64,000 nucleotides of DNA, from positions 1,984,001 through 2,048,000 of the forward strand of contig CM033404.1 in NCBI GenBank assembly GCA_019426215.1, in the 5' to 3' direction. This document shows positions 49,764 through 63,500 of this stretch, piece by piece; the stretch's first letter is position 1, and every line of letters starts with the position of its first letter. Origin of the DNA: Buddleja alternifolia. Taxonomy: Eukaryota; Streptophyta; Magnoliopsida; Lamiales; Scrophulariaceae. The position numbers and the translations under genes were made by a program. The notes beneath the pieces are model-generated. The model was not told the DNA's origin. It saw nothing but the letters and a program-made list of their open reading frames with translations, and did no database searches.

Positions 49764-52700
49764 TGTCGGGACCCTTGGATCGATTTGCTAGGCCTTGTAA
49801 GTGAAATTTTGTTCGATTTCTTCGTTTTTCTTTCTAATCTGCATTTACGGTTAATTGATTGCGATTCTGTTGACTTTTGAGGTTTGATGTATTGCTGTTC
49901 AGTGTATGCGATGAAGATATTTTGTCAGTGTAATTTTTGAGTTGGTTGAATGTAATTCTTGGTGTTGGTTTGGTGTTTTATCGGTTCCGAATCAACGGTG
50001 TTTCCGATTTTTAGAATAACGACATTAGTGTTAAGAAAAAGAAAAAAATCTGGATAGCTGTGAATGAGCTTCACCTTATCTTTCGATTTGCCCTTCTTGT
50101 GCCTTTTTTTACTTGTCAATGGTGGAAGCTTGATGTGGTTTTAGTTTAATTTGTAGAGGAGCAAACTGTTTTGGTAAAAGTAATTGTTCATAGTTTTCAA
50201 AGTATTCTATAAATGCTAAATAAGGTCTGGTTATTTGAAGAGATACTGTTATTGATGTTTATGTGGAATACATTCCTGCCAAAGTTTGGTGCCACTCTTT
50301 TGTGTGTTTTTGGTTCACATGTATCCTTACTTGGAAAAACTGGTGTCTAATTGCATTTTCTTTTTGAAAGCCACTTCTAAATTGAACTTTATGGATATGC
50401 AAGCAGCTAAGCTTGTATTGAGATTGGTTAATTTAATAGGAGTCTTATTTTCTTGCGTACGACTGAATTTCCTGTGAGTGGGAACATAAGTTGGAACAAA
50501 TGCATATGATATCTTCATAATCTGGAGTGAACTGGTAACTATGATTTAGCAGTAAATCTGAGTAATGTGGCATTGAGTTTTTAAGCGTTAATGTTGTTGG
50601 TACGGAGCCTTTAGGACTTCTGAAAATCCGAATACTACACAGTCATGCTTTTCTATTTCTAAAACGTTTTTCTCACATGTATTTTTATTTGTTTCCGGTG
50701 GAACAGGCTTTGAGGGTTCATCTGGTAGTGACGAGAGAAGAGAAAGAAAGTCCGATTTTGAGAATTCAGAGGATGAAAGGAGGACTAAAATCGGTTCTCT
50801 GAAAAAGAAGGCACTCAATGCATCTTCTAAATTCAAACATTCGCTCAAGAAAAAGAGCAGTAGAAGAAAGAGTGACGTTAGAGTCAGTTCGGTTTCCATT
50901 GAAGATATCCGGGATGCTGAGGAACTGCAAGCCGTTGAGTCATTTCGACAAGCCTTGATATTGGATGAGTTGCTACCAGAAAAGTTTGATGATTACCATA
51001 TGATGTTGAGGTTGATATTCTTGACTGTTGCTAATTTTAGTGAAAATGCACCTTATAATTGAAAAATGCAACTGCATGTCAGTCAGTTCTGTTTCCGTTG
51101 AAGAGAATTTTATCTATGACCACTTACTATAGCCACCCCGGAACCTTTAATCATAATTAAATCTATGAAGAGCACTATATAATATCGACCAAAATATTTG
51201 TTTTTGATGGATATCTTGTTGTATGCATCCTAGATTATAATATAGTTAGCATGGTTCTCTATCTCAATATTGTGGAGGTAACTAAAAGAGTAGAACGTTG
51301 CTGCCATGAATTTGCCAGCAGAGATGATTTGAGAATAACTCTTGAGATAAATACATTAATTGACACTCTTCTCTGTTAAAAAGCAATTTCAATTATATCG
51401 TCTTCGGGGATTGAGGTTCGGGGCCTCGATCAATCTTTTCTATGAATTTTTTGGACTGAAATTGTATTTTTCTTGAGAAGATTTATTCTAATTTTGCTTT
51501 CCTCTGCATTTCTTGCGATGATTCAAAGATTCTTCAATTCTTATGTATAATTTTCAAGAAATGCTCATGCAGGTTTCTGAAAGCTAGGAAATTTGATATT
51601 GAAAAGTCAAAGCTCATGTGGGCTGATATGATTCAATGGAGGACAGAATTTGGTACTGACACAATTGCGGAGGTAATTAAACTTAAATACCTAATCATTT
51701 ATCTTCTTGTGACTCGGCTGGATCGTTTGATTTCTTGTTGTACTTCCAAGCCCATTTTGTTTTCTATCAGGATTTTGAATTCAATGAGGTGAATGAAGTT
51801 CTGAAGTATTACCCCCATGGGTATCATGGTATTGATAAAGAGGGAAGGCCAATATACATTGAGAGATTAGGGAAAGTCGATCCGAACAAACTTATGCAAG
51901 TTACTACCTTGGACCGGTACATAAAATACCATGTGAAAGAATTTGAGAAAACCTTTGCCATCAAGTTTCCAGCTTGTACAATTGCCGCGAAACGACAAAT
52001 TGATTCCAGCACGACGATTTTGGATGTTCATGGTGTGGTATGTTTTGAAATTTTTACTTTGTGTTTATAATGTCATAAGTCTGATTCAATCACTTTTGTC
52101 AATCGGAGGAGTTGTATTTATCGTTCCGCTACTGTTTCCCAGGGTTTGAAAAACTTTACCAAGAGTGCACGGGACCTTATTACACGGCTCCAGAAGATTG
52201 ATGGTGATAATTATCCTGAAGTAACCCCTGGATTCATAACCTTATAAGTTTGTGATGTTCCCTATGTTTTCACAAGGGACTGATGATGTGTCTCTTAACT
52301 GCAGACACTCCATCAAATGTTTATCATCAATGCTGGTCCTGGTTTCAGGCTCCTTTGGAATACTGTGAAGAAATTTATAGATCCCAAGACAGCCACTAAG
52401 ATTCATGTATTATACATCTCACTTTTTGTCATTTGGAAGCTTTATTGTCTTGAACAAGAGACTGACTGACTATACCTAACATTCTCTACTATTCTGGAAA
52501 CCGTCGTAGGTTCTTGGAAATAAATACCAGCACAAGTTGCTTGAAATTATAGATGCCAGGTGAAAAGGGTGAATATTATGTTTGTTGTCTTGCTTTTTAA
52601 GTACTCTCTTTGAATACCTTTTAATGATTCTTAACATGTTTTTGTGGGTTTGTGTAGCCAATTGCCAGAATTCCTGGGTGGAATGTGTACCTGTGCTGAT

Positions 52701-55206
52701 CAAGGAGGTTGCCTTCGCTCGGATAAAGGACCATGGAAGAATCCAGATATATTGAAGGTCCTAACTTGCCTTTGATTATATATTACCTATATTGTCGTAA
52801 CATAATGGTATAAGTTTTCCCTGCCACAATGTTATCTCAATTAAAGATAGTTGACTGCCCGACTTAATGGTGCAGATGGTGCTTAATGGTGAAGCACGGT
52901 GTGCCAGGCAGGTGGTTAAAATTCTTAACGGCGAGGGGAAGGTAGTGTATGCTAAGCCTCATTACGCCACGGTATGGTTGCTCCATCTTTTTCATTGTTG
53001 GGCATATATTCTTCTCAATATGTTTGATTTCAGTGGAGATATCTTATGCCTTCACCTTTGGTGAGCAGTTAAAAGGTAGTGATACGTCTACAGCAGAGTC
53101 TGGATCTGAAGCTGAAGATATTGCTTCACCAAAAGCAACTAGGACTTACTCGCACCTTCGATTGACTCCAGTGCGCGAGGAGGTATGGTTAAACTTAGCC
53201 CGATTAGATAACTGGTTTTTGGTAGTCAAGAAGGGGAAAAAAGTATTTGAGATCTCGTTAGTCAATCTTAAATTAGTGAGTTCATTTTTTTCTAACATTT
53301 CGTCAATGATTCTAAGAAATATTTGACTTATTTGTCAGGCTAAGGCTATTGGAACATCTGGCTATGTTGGTAAATTCTCAGGATATGATGAATATGTTCC
53401 TATGGTCGATAAGGCTGTTGATTCTGGATGGAAGAAGCAAACGCCCTCTCAGAAGCCCTATGTTCCTAAAGGTTTGTTGCGAGTGGTTTAGAAGCTCTGT
53501 GTTTGCCATTATCTCGATGTGTTGTTTGTGGATCAATTTATAGTTTTCTTATACTATGTATGTTCCATGTTGCAGCTAATCTACTCATTACTGTCGCCTC
53601 GTATTATGTATAATGTATGATCTTGCACCATTCGTATCGATGTTTGTATGATATATGCATTATACTGGTAATTGGCAAATATGTTTGCAGAATACTCACC
53701 AGGTCTTCCCAACATCATAGTATAATAATTGAGATGAGTAATAGGCCGTTAGTTACAGATGCTAGGTGACTATGTTCCTTTTTCTGAGTATTCCTTCGAA
53801 TTTTAGTTATTATCTCTGCATTTGTGGATTGTAGTTTTTGGTTACATTTGGTTTTATTCTGGCAATTTGCTATTTCGTTATGACCAATAAGACCATTGCA
53901 AGATTCGTTGATGGACCTAAGTACTTCGTTTCTGCGGCATTTTTCCATTTTTTTGGAAGAAATATATGAAACTGCAACGAGTTTAAACTTTTCTTCTGAA
54001 TTTTTTAATTCAGAGATGTTTCCGCCACCTGATCCTCACAAGGCACCAGAAGGACTCCGTGCTCGACTTTTGGCTACACTTATGACCTTCTTCATGTCGC
54101 TTTTCTTGTTTTTCCGTTCAATATCAAGTCGTGTTACCAAGAAACTTCCCGATGCATCAACACAACACGATCAGATCAATCAGGAATTCACTTTTGACAT
54201 GATTCCAAAGGAGGAGTTCAGACCGCCATCCCCAACACCATCATTTACCGAGGCAGAACTCTTGTCTTCCGTCGTGAAGAGATTGGGCGAGCTTGAAGAG
54301 AAGGTAACTACTCTTCAAGAAAAGCCATCTGAGATGCCATATGAGAAAGTAGAACTGCTGAATGCTGCTGTTTACCGAGTGGATGCCTTAGAAGCAGAGT
54401 TGATTGCAACCAAAAAGGTAACTTCATTCTATCTTCAAATTGTGAAAACACTCTCATCATGAAGTAGTTTGGTTATTGGCTGAAAAACGGTTATTGTAAA
54501 GAGAAGTTGTGGATGGAGAGTACCAATATCTGAAAGTAAGAAGAATAATTAAGATAAGGGATGATTACATGCACACTCCTCACTTCTTGAGTAATTACCA
54601 TGAGCCCTTGAAATTTTGCAAATTATCAAGACAACCCCTCGTCAGATCCCCACAACTGAAAAGACAAGCGGTGAAACTGTAATTGGCTTTTTAGTTTTAC
54701 TGACATGTGGAATATATTTTCAGTGACTGGAGGTTATGGTACTTTCTCAAACCTTCTTGTGTTTTTCGTAATTAAGGTCTCACGCAGGGGGTGTTTATGT
54801 AATCTACTCTTATGATAAAGAAGTCACTTAAAGTGCTTACATACTATGTAGAGTACATTCAAGGAATATCGACAAATTAAGTAATTTTCTGTGTTTGGTC
54901 AAGTTACGTCATGTCCGGCTAGTTGGCCATCTATTTTTGCCTTAACTGGGAATAATCTTTTTTTGTTTTTTCGAAAACGGAAATGATTTCTCTTTGAGTA
55001 GGCTTTGTACGAGGCTTTGATGAAGCAAGAAGAACTGCTTGCTTATATTGACAGTCAAGAAGATGCCAAGTTTCGGGTAAGTGAAGTTAATTTGTCCATG
55101 ACATGTAAAATAGATATCTGTTTAATAACAATCATCTCTCGTGATAATTTGGTGATATGGCTCCTGTTTCTTTGTACAGAAGAAGAAGTTTTGCTGGTAT
55201 AGATGA
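49764..55206 (+). CDS. SEC14-like phosphatidylinositol/phosphatidylcholine transfer protein (SFH), gene A
   Basis: Sec14-nodulin protein that exchanges PtdIns and PtdCho between membranes and primes phosphoinositide synthesis for polarised secretion. Fourteen exons: 49764-49797, 50707-51010, 51573-51672, 51771-52037, 52143-52220, 52305-52406, 52510-52559, 52658-52757, 52876-52971, 53069-53182, 53339-53471, 54014-54417, 55002-55076 and 55180-55206. Phases agree; total 1884 nt, 627 residues. The N-terminus [11 protein letters not shown] and a Lys/Arg-rich stretch precede the CRAL-TRIO N-terminal helices ([14 protein letters not shown]). The lipid-binding domain follows ([60 protein letters not shown]). 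After a linker, a hydrophobic [16 protein letters not shown] segment and coiled coil lead to the nodulin-like end KKKFCWYR. Intron 12 carries a MITE; gene B lies tail to tail. Confidence 0.95.
51079..51108 (+). repeat. Exon-2 echo inside SFH-A intron 2
   Basis: The intron text GTCAGTCAGTTCTGTTTCCG then TTGAAGAG closely repeats exon-2 text at about 50881-50907 (GTCAGTTCGGTTTCCATTGA then AGA), some 195 bases upstream. It is short and may be a relic of a local duplication, or coincidence. Confidence 0.35.
54557..54809. mobile_element. Mutator-like MITE (family A) in SFH-A intron 12
   Basis: The left end GGGATGATTACATGCACACT and inverted right end GAGTAGATTACATAAACACC form TIRs. The flanks TTAAGATAA (54548-54556) and TTATGATAA (54810-54818) agree at 8 of 9 bases. 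The 253-bp interior has the GTAATTACCA and GTAATTAAGGTCTCA wording shared with the other copies. Non-coding. Confidence 0.78.
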
Positions 55207-56281
55207 GTGTTGTATTTCGAGCTTTTGATGGTTGAGTATATTTCAGCTGTTTAAAGGCTCATCGACTAAACTTTAATGGTTTTGAATTGTGACTGAAGAT
55301 GTAAATTTCATCGGTGATATATACCTGATTGTGTGAAAGTATACTGAAACATATATTCATACATCTTGTTCTGGAAAATCTACTCGTGTGGTTTGAGATT
55401 TATTTTGAAGTCTATAGTGATGGTTGAAATGAATGATTTTGAACTGAGGCTCCAGTTACTTACAGATATTGTGATGCTTTCATGATATACTTGCAATTAG
55501 TACCATTCAGTTTTTGGTGATTTTGTATCGTCTTATCTTACCTTTCTGTATACATTTATGTATGTATATATGTATGTATACTAGGTGTCAGGGTCTAGAG
55601 CAATTACCTTGGTATGTTTTCAATCAACCAAGAAAAGCACCTTCACGTAATAAAAGTATGTCTATGTAGTTGTCTTAAGTCTCTCTCTTATAAACCCAAA
55701 TTCACATATTAAAAAATAAACACTATCATATAAAAGAGATTTATTTTAATCTCATGTATTGTCAAGTTAAGAACATGCATAGGTTTTTTATAGACCACTT
55801 TTGAGATACTTTGTAGTCCTTATTACAGATTTTGAAATCTTCTAATAAACAGTTATACCTTCAACATTAGATGTAGCATCTCCATGTTTATTCTTAGGTG
55901 TAATAATTCTTGTAATTGAAAAACATCACAAGCAAGAGTAAATTATTAGAGTTTAAACAACAGAGGAAAACTGTTTGCTGGCTCAGAATACATTTTGGCC
56001 TGTCCATGGTTGCGAAAAACTCCACACAACACAAACTAATGAAACAGCAAATCGTTTAATTTACAAAAGCTTTAGAAGAAACAGAGCAAACATCTGATGG
56101 TGAATCGCACTATGGGGACTGAGCTGAGTGGGAGTAGCTAATCAAGACGACTAGAAACTTACTCTTCTTAAGATGGGGAACTCAACTCGTTGTGCTCCCA
56201 AGGCACTCTCCAAGGCAGAAATAGAGCCGTCTCTAAAAGAATCCAAACGCTATCACGTTACAATTGTCATTGTCTCTGCAT
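55207..56281. other. Convergent spacer between the two SFH genes
   Basis: Holds both 3' UTRs. A (TATG)n-type tract lies at 55555-55582. No other gene or repeat is recognised. The small space and opposite transcription mean overlapping 3' ends are possible. Confidence 0.6.
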
Positions 56282-59200
56282 TTAGAAAGCAAAGAACTTC
56301 TTCTTCTTCTTTTTCTTCTCAACGTAGGCTAGAAGCTCTTCTTGTTGAGCTAGAGCTTGCTCGAGAGCCTGCAAATTGAGTAATACGGGACATAAGAAAC
56401 ACTAGACATTTGTGCGGATTTATTTAATTTAAATATAATTTCCTCATGGAATATAGGAAGTAACTAAGGTTCGAGGATTTCAGCAATATGAAACCTAGAA
56501 ACGCCTTTTCAGGTGTAGATTGTAAGATGGGTGATTCTAACTTCTAAGGGAGTTTCGACACTATACTCCTAGGACAATCATTACCATCTGTGTATGTTGG
56601 ACCCCGCATTTGTCCTACTAGTTTACTAGTTTAGTGATTGTGGCTTAAAATAGTCCATCTAAGATAGATGAGTATTTGCAACTACTACTTTTTTGCAATT
56701 TACATTCATTTAGGCAAACAAGGCATGTTAATATGCTATTAACAATACAAAGAGAACCATATGGTACCTTTTTGGCTGCCGAAAGCTCTTGCTCCAATGT
56801 ATCAACACGTTTCAAGGCATTATTCAGCATCTCCTCTTTCTCAGGTGGCATAGTTGTTGGCTTCTTGCTGAGAACATTCACCTTGTCTTCTAGCTCGTTC
56901 ATCCTCTTCATCATGGTGAAATAGTCGTCGCTTGAGATAGTGGGACCCGGCAATGCATGTTTTTGACCTTTAATCATTTCATCAACACCATACATAGAAG
57001 TAGAATAGAGAGTGGCATCTGTGAGCTTCTTCGGCATGTTTTTTGTCATGCGCACCATAGTTACCACGCCCATGACGAACGTCATTACTCCAGTAAAGAG
57101 CTGGTTGCTAAGTCCATCGGACTGCTTACAAGAACCGTGGTGATTTGCTGATATAAGACAAAAAATGCGGAATCATATAACAAATTAAAAGTTTTGTATG
57201 CTAATATATTAGTGTGTTTTTCATGGGTATATTACATAAACACAATGCCCCTGACATGAGACCCTAATTACGTAAAACACCTTAAGATTTGAGAAATTAT
57301 CATTACTTCTTGTGTAAGTAAAAACATATTACAATTTCACCCCATATTTTTCGAGTTGTCAGGATTTGACAGGGGTGGACTGGTAATTTGCAAAAACTCA
57401 GACCCCGAGATTTGAGAAATTACCATTACTTTCCATGTAAGTTAAAACGTATTACAATTTTACCTCCCTCCAGTAAAAAGCATATCACAATTTCACCCCA
57501 TGTTTTTTGAGTTGTCGGGATTGACAAGTCACGGGTGTACTTGTAGTTTGCAAAAACCCAAGGCTTGTGGTATTTACCAATAAGTAAGGGGTATGCATGT
57601 AATTATCCCGTTTTCCTTTTTATTGAAATATTGACGGGAAGCACTGAACTGGCAACAATCAGTCATTTGTGGATTTAAAGAATTAAGATTATACACCTTT
57701 AGATAGAGCAAAACTGTCACGGGTTGATGCTTTTGGCCAAGTTACAGTAACTGTCTTGTCGACCATCGGGACATATTCATCGGGCACATATGCATTGGTA
57801 CAGTTTTTGGGTACCTGAGAAAATTTTGTTCCCAGTTATAGAGCAGTTCTACAAATAGGATGGTATGATGTAGAAAGACAAAAAAACTGAATGGAAGTTA
57901 ATACCATATGATTAGTCCTTTGAAGTAATCAAGAATAATGATAGAAAGAAATGAAAGATGAAGAAAAAACTAAAAAGTAATGATTAGTTGAGATCTAAAA
58001 GAAATCTAGCTGTTAAACAATACATTGACATATTTAACTGTTTAAAGAATAATTATCTTCAGCAGGCTTAAAAATATGAAATTTGTTGTAACTTACTTCT
58101 TCACGAACAGGAGAGAGCTGCGGATGTGCAGTATAATCCCTACTGCCTCTTGAAGGATCGTTCATTGAGTTGAAAGAGGGGTTTTTCTTCACATTCTACA
58201 TGTAATCGATGGTCAATTTGATATCACAAGAAACAAGATACCTTAGCATTTGTTATGTTTCAATTTAAAGAATCATCAATGGAACATTCACTGTAAAAGA
58301 AGGCTGCCACAAAATCAGAAAAAACTAGTACCTTCAGATTAGCATTCTCATCCTCTGAAATCGTTTTCTCTTCCATAGATTCAATAACGGTTTTGTTTGA
58401 GCATTTGTGTTCACCATTGCGCACCATCTTGAGACCAAATTCGTCACAGAAATCTCAGAATTTCACATAATTAATACTCCATCTTAATATGGAATCAATA
58501 GAGAAATAGAAAGTAAAGAGCTTAATGGGTTAGATGTATACAGATAACCTTCATAATCTCGGTATCATTCCAAGGGCCCTTATCAGAGATCATGCAACCA
58601 CCCTTATCTGCACAGGTGCATGTACCACCCAAGAACTCCGGTAGCTCACTGTAATAAGATCAAAAAATTGGACACCATAATAGATGCTCTTAAAAAAAAG
58701 AAGCTTATTTGATAATTAAATAATATATGGTGGTCGGGCATTAACATTATGGTTGGATTTCGCAGGGTTTCCTTGGAGAAAAACGAATCCTAAAAATTTG
58801 TACTCGAGCAGTAACATTTACCTTGCATCAATGATCTCAAGCAGTGTGCTCTGATATTTGTTACCCAAAACCTGGTTTTAAAAAATACTTTAGTTTTTAA
58901 GATATTTGAGCAAAGTATGTTATATACTAAGGAGATATGAATATAGCTTACATTGATCTTGGAGGTGGTCTTGGGGTCAAGGAATGACTTTACAGTGTTC
59001 CACAAGAGCCTAAATCCAGATCCCGCATTGATAATATACATGCGGCATAGGGTCTGAAAGAACAAGGAAAAAGGTCAAATAAATGATACAACGAGATTTC
59101 AATGTACTAACAGTCAAAGAAACTAAAGAAACAAAATAAATGTTATGGAGAAAAAAACAGGAATTAAAAGAATTACCTCGGGGTAATTATTACCGTCAAT

Positions 59201-60768
59201 ATTCTGAAGGCGCTGAATGAGCTCCCTAGCAGCCTTATTGAAATTTTTTAGTCCCTGAACCAAAAAGCAAGCATTCCGGTTAAATAAATCATTTAATTGT
59301 TTTATGCTTATATTTTTATAGTGAAAGGCACCAATACTTACCACTCCTTGGACATCCAAAATGGTAGTGCTCTGGTCAATGTGCTTCTTGGCTGCAATAG
59401 AGCAAGCTGGAAACTTGTCAATGAAAGTCCTCTCAAACTCCTGGACATGATACTTTACATAGCGATCCATTGTTGTGACTTGCAAGAGCTTGGTTGCATC
59501 AACTTGACCGAGTCTTTCAATGTAAACTGGTCTGCCATCTTTGTCAACACCGTGATGCCCTTGTGGATAGTATTTAAGGACCTCGTCTTTCTCCTTGAAA
59601 TCGAAATCCTAGAAAAAATATACAGGAACAAAATAAATATTCTATGCACGAACTTAAGATAAAATTTCTGCAGTATATTATAATAACAAATACCTCCATA
59701 ATAGTGTCTGCAGCAAAATCCTTCCTCCAATGAATCATATCAGTCCACATTTGCTTTGTTTTCTCAATATCGAATTTCCTGGCCTTCAAAAACCTGGACC
59801 ATCTCACGAGAAATGATGCAATTGGTCATAGGGACAAAATGTTTCACTTCAAATGTCTTACATTTATCTCGCAGAGACTCAGAAACGAAGGCAGAGATAA
59901 ATAATTTTGTTTAGTACACTATCCCACTTGATTATTCAATCTTTAGAGGGGCGTCTATTGAGTTAATCTTGAAACCAATTTTCCAAATATTTGATAAGAA
60001 ATGATGTTACCTCAGTAGCATATGATAGTCATCGTGCTTTGCAGGAAGTAATTCTTCCAAGATAAGTGCTTGGCGGAAGGCATCCACAGCCTGTACTTCC
60101 TCAGCGTCACGCTCGTCCTCGAAGACAATGGACATAACTCTGCTGTTTCTCCTGCCCCTCTTATTCAATGAATGCCTGAATTTGTTTGAGGCATTGATTG
60201 CTGCCTTCTTGAGAGAGCTGAGCCTAGTTTTCCTCTCATCCTCTAAGTTTTCAATGTCAATTTTCTCGAGACCTGCAAAATATTAGCCAACAGTCAAAAT
60301 ATCAGTTTAAAGCATCCAACGAACAACACATGCGACGTACTTCAAAAGCAAAGCTTTTGATTACATATGAAAATTTTAACTTTCAAGGTCAATATCCTTG
60401 CCATCTACTTCAGATTTCAAGAGAAAAGCATTTCACTGCACTTCATTTTTAAGACTACAACTTGCAACCATCCAGTTTTCTTTACAAGTTCTTGCCATTT
60501 TATATATTCTTAACATCACCACAAAATGAAATTTCACCATTGAGCTGACATGTGCCTTCACATAGCCCATTTCTTTGGAGACACGAAAATGCTCAACGTA
60601 AAGCCAAAGAGTTTAAAAAAGAAAATGAATGTTCTTAGTAAATGGAATGATGAAAAATTTAAGATGTAAAAACTAAAAGGATATATACACACACACACAA
60701 AAAAAAAAAAAAACACACTTACTTGGCCTGACTGGGTGCTCGAGAGGGCCTGACATGTTGTTGGTCAT
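56282..60768 (-). CDS. SEC14-like phosphatidylinositol/phosphatidylcholine transfer protein (SFH), gene B
   Basis: Paralogue of gene A on the opposite strand. Thirteen exons: 60768-60723, 60272-60011, 59793-59694, 59608-59342, 59254-59177, 59053-58952, 58871-58822, 58648-58549, 58427-58332, 58195-58097, 57814-57697, 57147-56768 and 56368-56282; 1785 nt, 594 residues. Exons 3-9 have the same lengths as in gene A (100, 267, 78, 102, 50, 100, 96). Recognisable blocks are [56 protein letters not shown] and [20 protein letters not shown]. The linker (exons 9-11) diverges most. The hydrophobic segment [15 protein letters not shown] and coiled coil are kept, but the end is [11 protein letters not shown] instead of KKKFCWYR, encoded by one exon rather than two. 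An alternative start is Met5 (60756). Intron 11 holds a MITE. Confidence 0.94.
57225..57609. mobile_element. Mutator-like MITE (family A) in SFH-B intron 11
   Basis: The left end GGGTATATTACATAAACACA and inverted right end GGGATAATTACATGCATACC form TIRs. The flanks GTTTTTCAT (57216-57224) and GTTTTCCTT (57610-57618) agree at 7 of 9 bases. The 385-bp interior has an internal repeat: TTGAGAAATTA(C/T)CATTACTT occurs twice, and CATATTACAATTTCACCCCAT-like text also recurs. Non-coding. Confidence 0.75.
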
Positions 60769-63500
60769 GATTGCAGTTCGCAAGTTTGATCACGTTGGAT
60801 CACAGAAATTATGATGGTAAACAGCCAAAACTTGCAGTTGGCCTATACACTTAACACAATACATGAGTCAGAAGCATTTGCAATTAAGAAACATAACATT
60901 TCTGATTCATGAAAACATGGTACAAAGCCACAAATAAATGAATATAGCTTGTAAAACAAATATACATTTCTTTGCAAGTAAAACATGTAGATGTCTTTAT
61001 GTATATGCACAATGGATAGGTATAAAATGAATATTTTCTGTTTGCATCAATTAATTCAGAAACGTAATTATAGTTTTTGCCAATTTCCTGCAAACATAAA
61101 TTATTATTACAAATAAAAGAAACACATGAAACCCCCTCTGTGGTCTAGGTTCCTCAAACTTCCCAATTAATTATACCCCTTACGCCTATCGATTCACAAG
61201 AAAAACGAAATTTAATGTGAAATACAGAATTCAGATTCACCACCAAACAAGAAGAATTGTAAAAATGAAGAAGAAACTCCCTATACACAACAAAATTCAC
61301 AGCATAAGCAAACCCCATGCTTATAATGCATATATATATATATATAAACCTAAAATAATTTTTATAAATTTAGTAAAAATCAAAGCTCCACAATAACATC
61401 ACATTGTACAAATGGAAGAAACAATTGACCTCAAAAATCATACACAAATATCCTAAATTTCCAACATGGTTATAACTTATAAATAATTAACTACAAAAAA
61501 TAAACCAAAAAAGAAAAAAATTATACCCGAACGAAAGAGCTGAACTTTGAACAATTCTTGAGAGGACGAAAGATAGAAAGAAAAAAGCGAGGGATAGAAA
61601 TAAATGAGAGAAAATAATAAATTATTTACCAGTAATACAAAATATAGGGCTTTAATCACGCCGAATTATCCTCAAAAGTGTGTGGTTTTGTAAGAGAATA
61701 AATAAATGGCTGTGCATTCTTCATTTTCTCTTCAATTAAAAACCACGCACCATTAAACCTATCTTAGAAAGATAGCGATGAATAATGTATCTATATATAT
61801 ATAGATACATATAAATAATGCGAAATTAGTTGAGGAGAGGTTTTTGTGCTTCTTCTCGTTTATTAGGTCTCCTTCCCCGTGATTTATCTGAATATTTTCC
61901 ATTTAATTATCAAATTGAGAGAGGAGAGAGATTTTGTGCGTAGTGCAAAGCCACTACGTTCAAGTTCTAAGTGCTTCTCACTTTTTTTAAGTTCAAATAA
62001 AATAACGTCTCCCTCCGTTTATTTCCCGGGAAAAAAAAAGGAAACGTAACAAATACTAATAGAGGTTAAAAGATAAATCAAATTACTTATTCGTATTTCT
62101 TTAAGAGCTCGTTTAAGTTTGATTTGTAGAAATAACATACCAAGTTTGAATGTTTTTAAATTTCAACTTAAAATTGATTTAATTAGTTAAAAAATAGTTA
62201 ACTGAGTATATAAAATTTGACCACGACTCGTATTAACTCGATTAAAGCTCGACTGAAATAATAAAAGAAATCTTGTGTAAACAAGAAATCGTGAATTTGA
62301 TTAATATTCAAACAAACTTGAATAGTACTTTGTTGTTCTCAGCTTAATTTATTTACAATATTGTTAATAACAAACCAATCATTTACCGAGAAGTTAGGGT
62401 ATGAGGTGAAATATTTGGTGAGCGGTCTACCAAATAGGCAAATAAATATAAACAATGTTCACAAGAAAGCATAATTTGAAAGACAATTAAGTAATTAACC
62501 ACCTTAAGCTAATTTTCCATGATATTATCAATTTAACTGGTCAACTTGTTATTTAATATGTTTGTCCCTGGTAATACAAAGAAATGATCAACTCTTTTTC
62601 CCCAATAATGGGTAAGATAAGTTGCTTATAATTAGTGGAGCTCCACTAATTTGAGTCACAGCCTGCAGCCAAATATATAAATATTGATTTTGAATTTTTC
62701 CCTCCATTAAAATAATATATTACTCCTAAAAGTATATTGAAAAATAATGACATTAATATGAATATAAGTCTAGTTTAATGAGAGATCTGGGTCCTTTTCC
62801 TTTTTCTTTATTTCTTGTTAATGAGAGACTTGGCTCTAGTTCTCACATACCATTGTCAGTAGACTATTTGACATTTATATAAATACATTTCAATGTAATA
62901 TTTGGGATAGCTTATAAATAACTTTGTTGTTTATAGCTTATAAAAGAGCAGCAAGACTTTTGTTTGTACTAAAAAGTTTATTTAAGAAATTAAATAACTT
63001 ATAGAGGTATAAATAATTAGAAATCAGGATAATCATATTTTAGACAGAAGTAACCACACAATTTCATATTTACTCGAATTTATCAGATGATAAATGTTTT
63101 AATAAGATCAAATTCATTAATTTTCAATTTACGTAGGAAATAGAATAATAAAAGTTTATTAATATCAGGCCCCTTAGATCTTCAAACAAATTATGAATCC
63201 AAAATAGTCAGATCCAATTCAAATTAAATTCCATCAAATATGATTATTTACAAACATTAATTCGGCCTTTGGCAACCGGGCCATAACAAAAGAAGCAAAA
63301 AAATAAAAAGGGCCCATTTTCAATAAACACTTATGGTCACTGGGGAATCTAACTCTTGCTTTCAACGTAGCGTTCATGTTTTACTACAATCATAACCATT
63401 CATGCTCGATGAACTCCATGTGAATCTTGAAAATAGCTACCCAGACAACATGTCCTGATAACTCCTAAGAATTATCCTTTTGTAACAATGGCAGCATTAA
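60769..63500. other. SFH-B promoter/leader and intergenic spacer
   Basis: Bases up to about 61760 probably include the SFH-B leader, possibly with introns: purine-rich text near 61530-61600 would be CT-rich leader on the minus strand. Beyond lie AT-rich DNA and degenerate GAGCTCG/AACTCG repeat text (62105-62345). No gene is seen. Confidence 0.45.
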
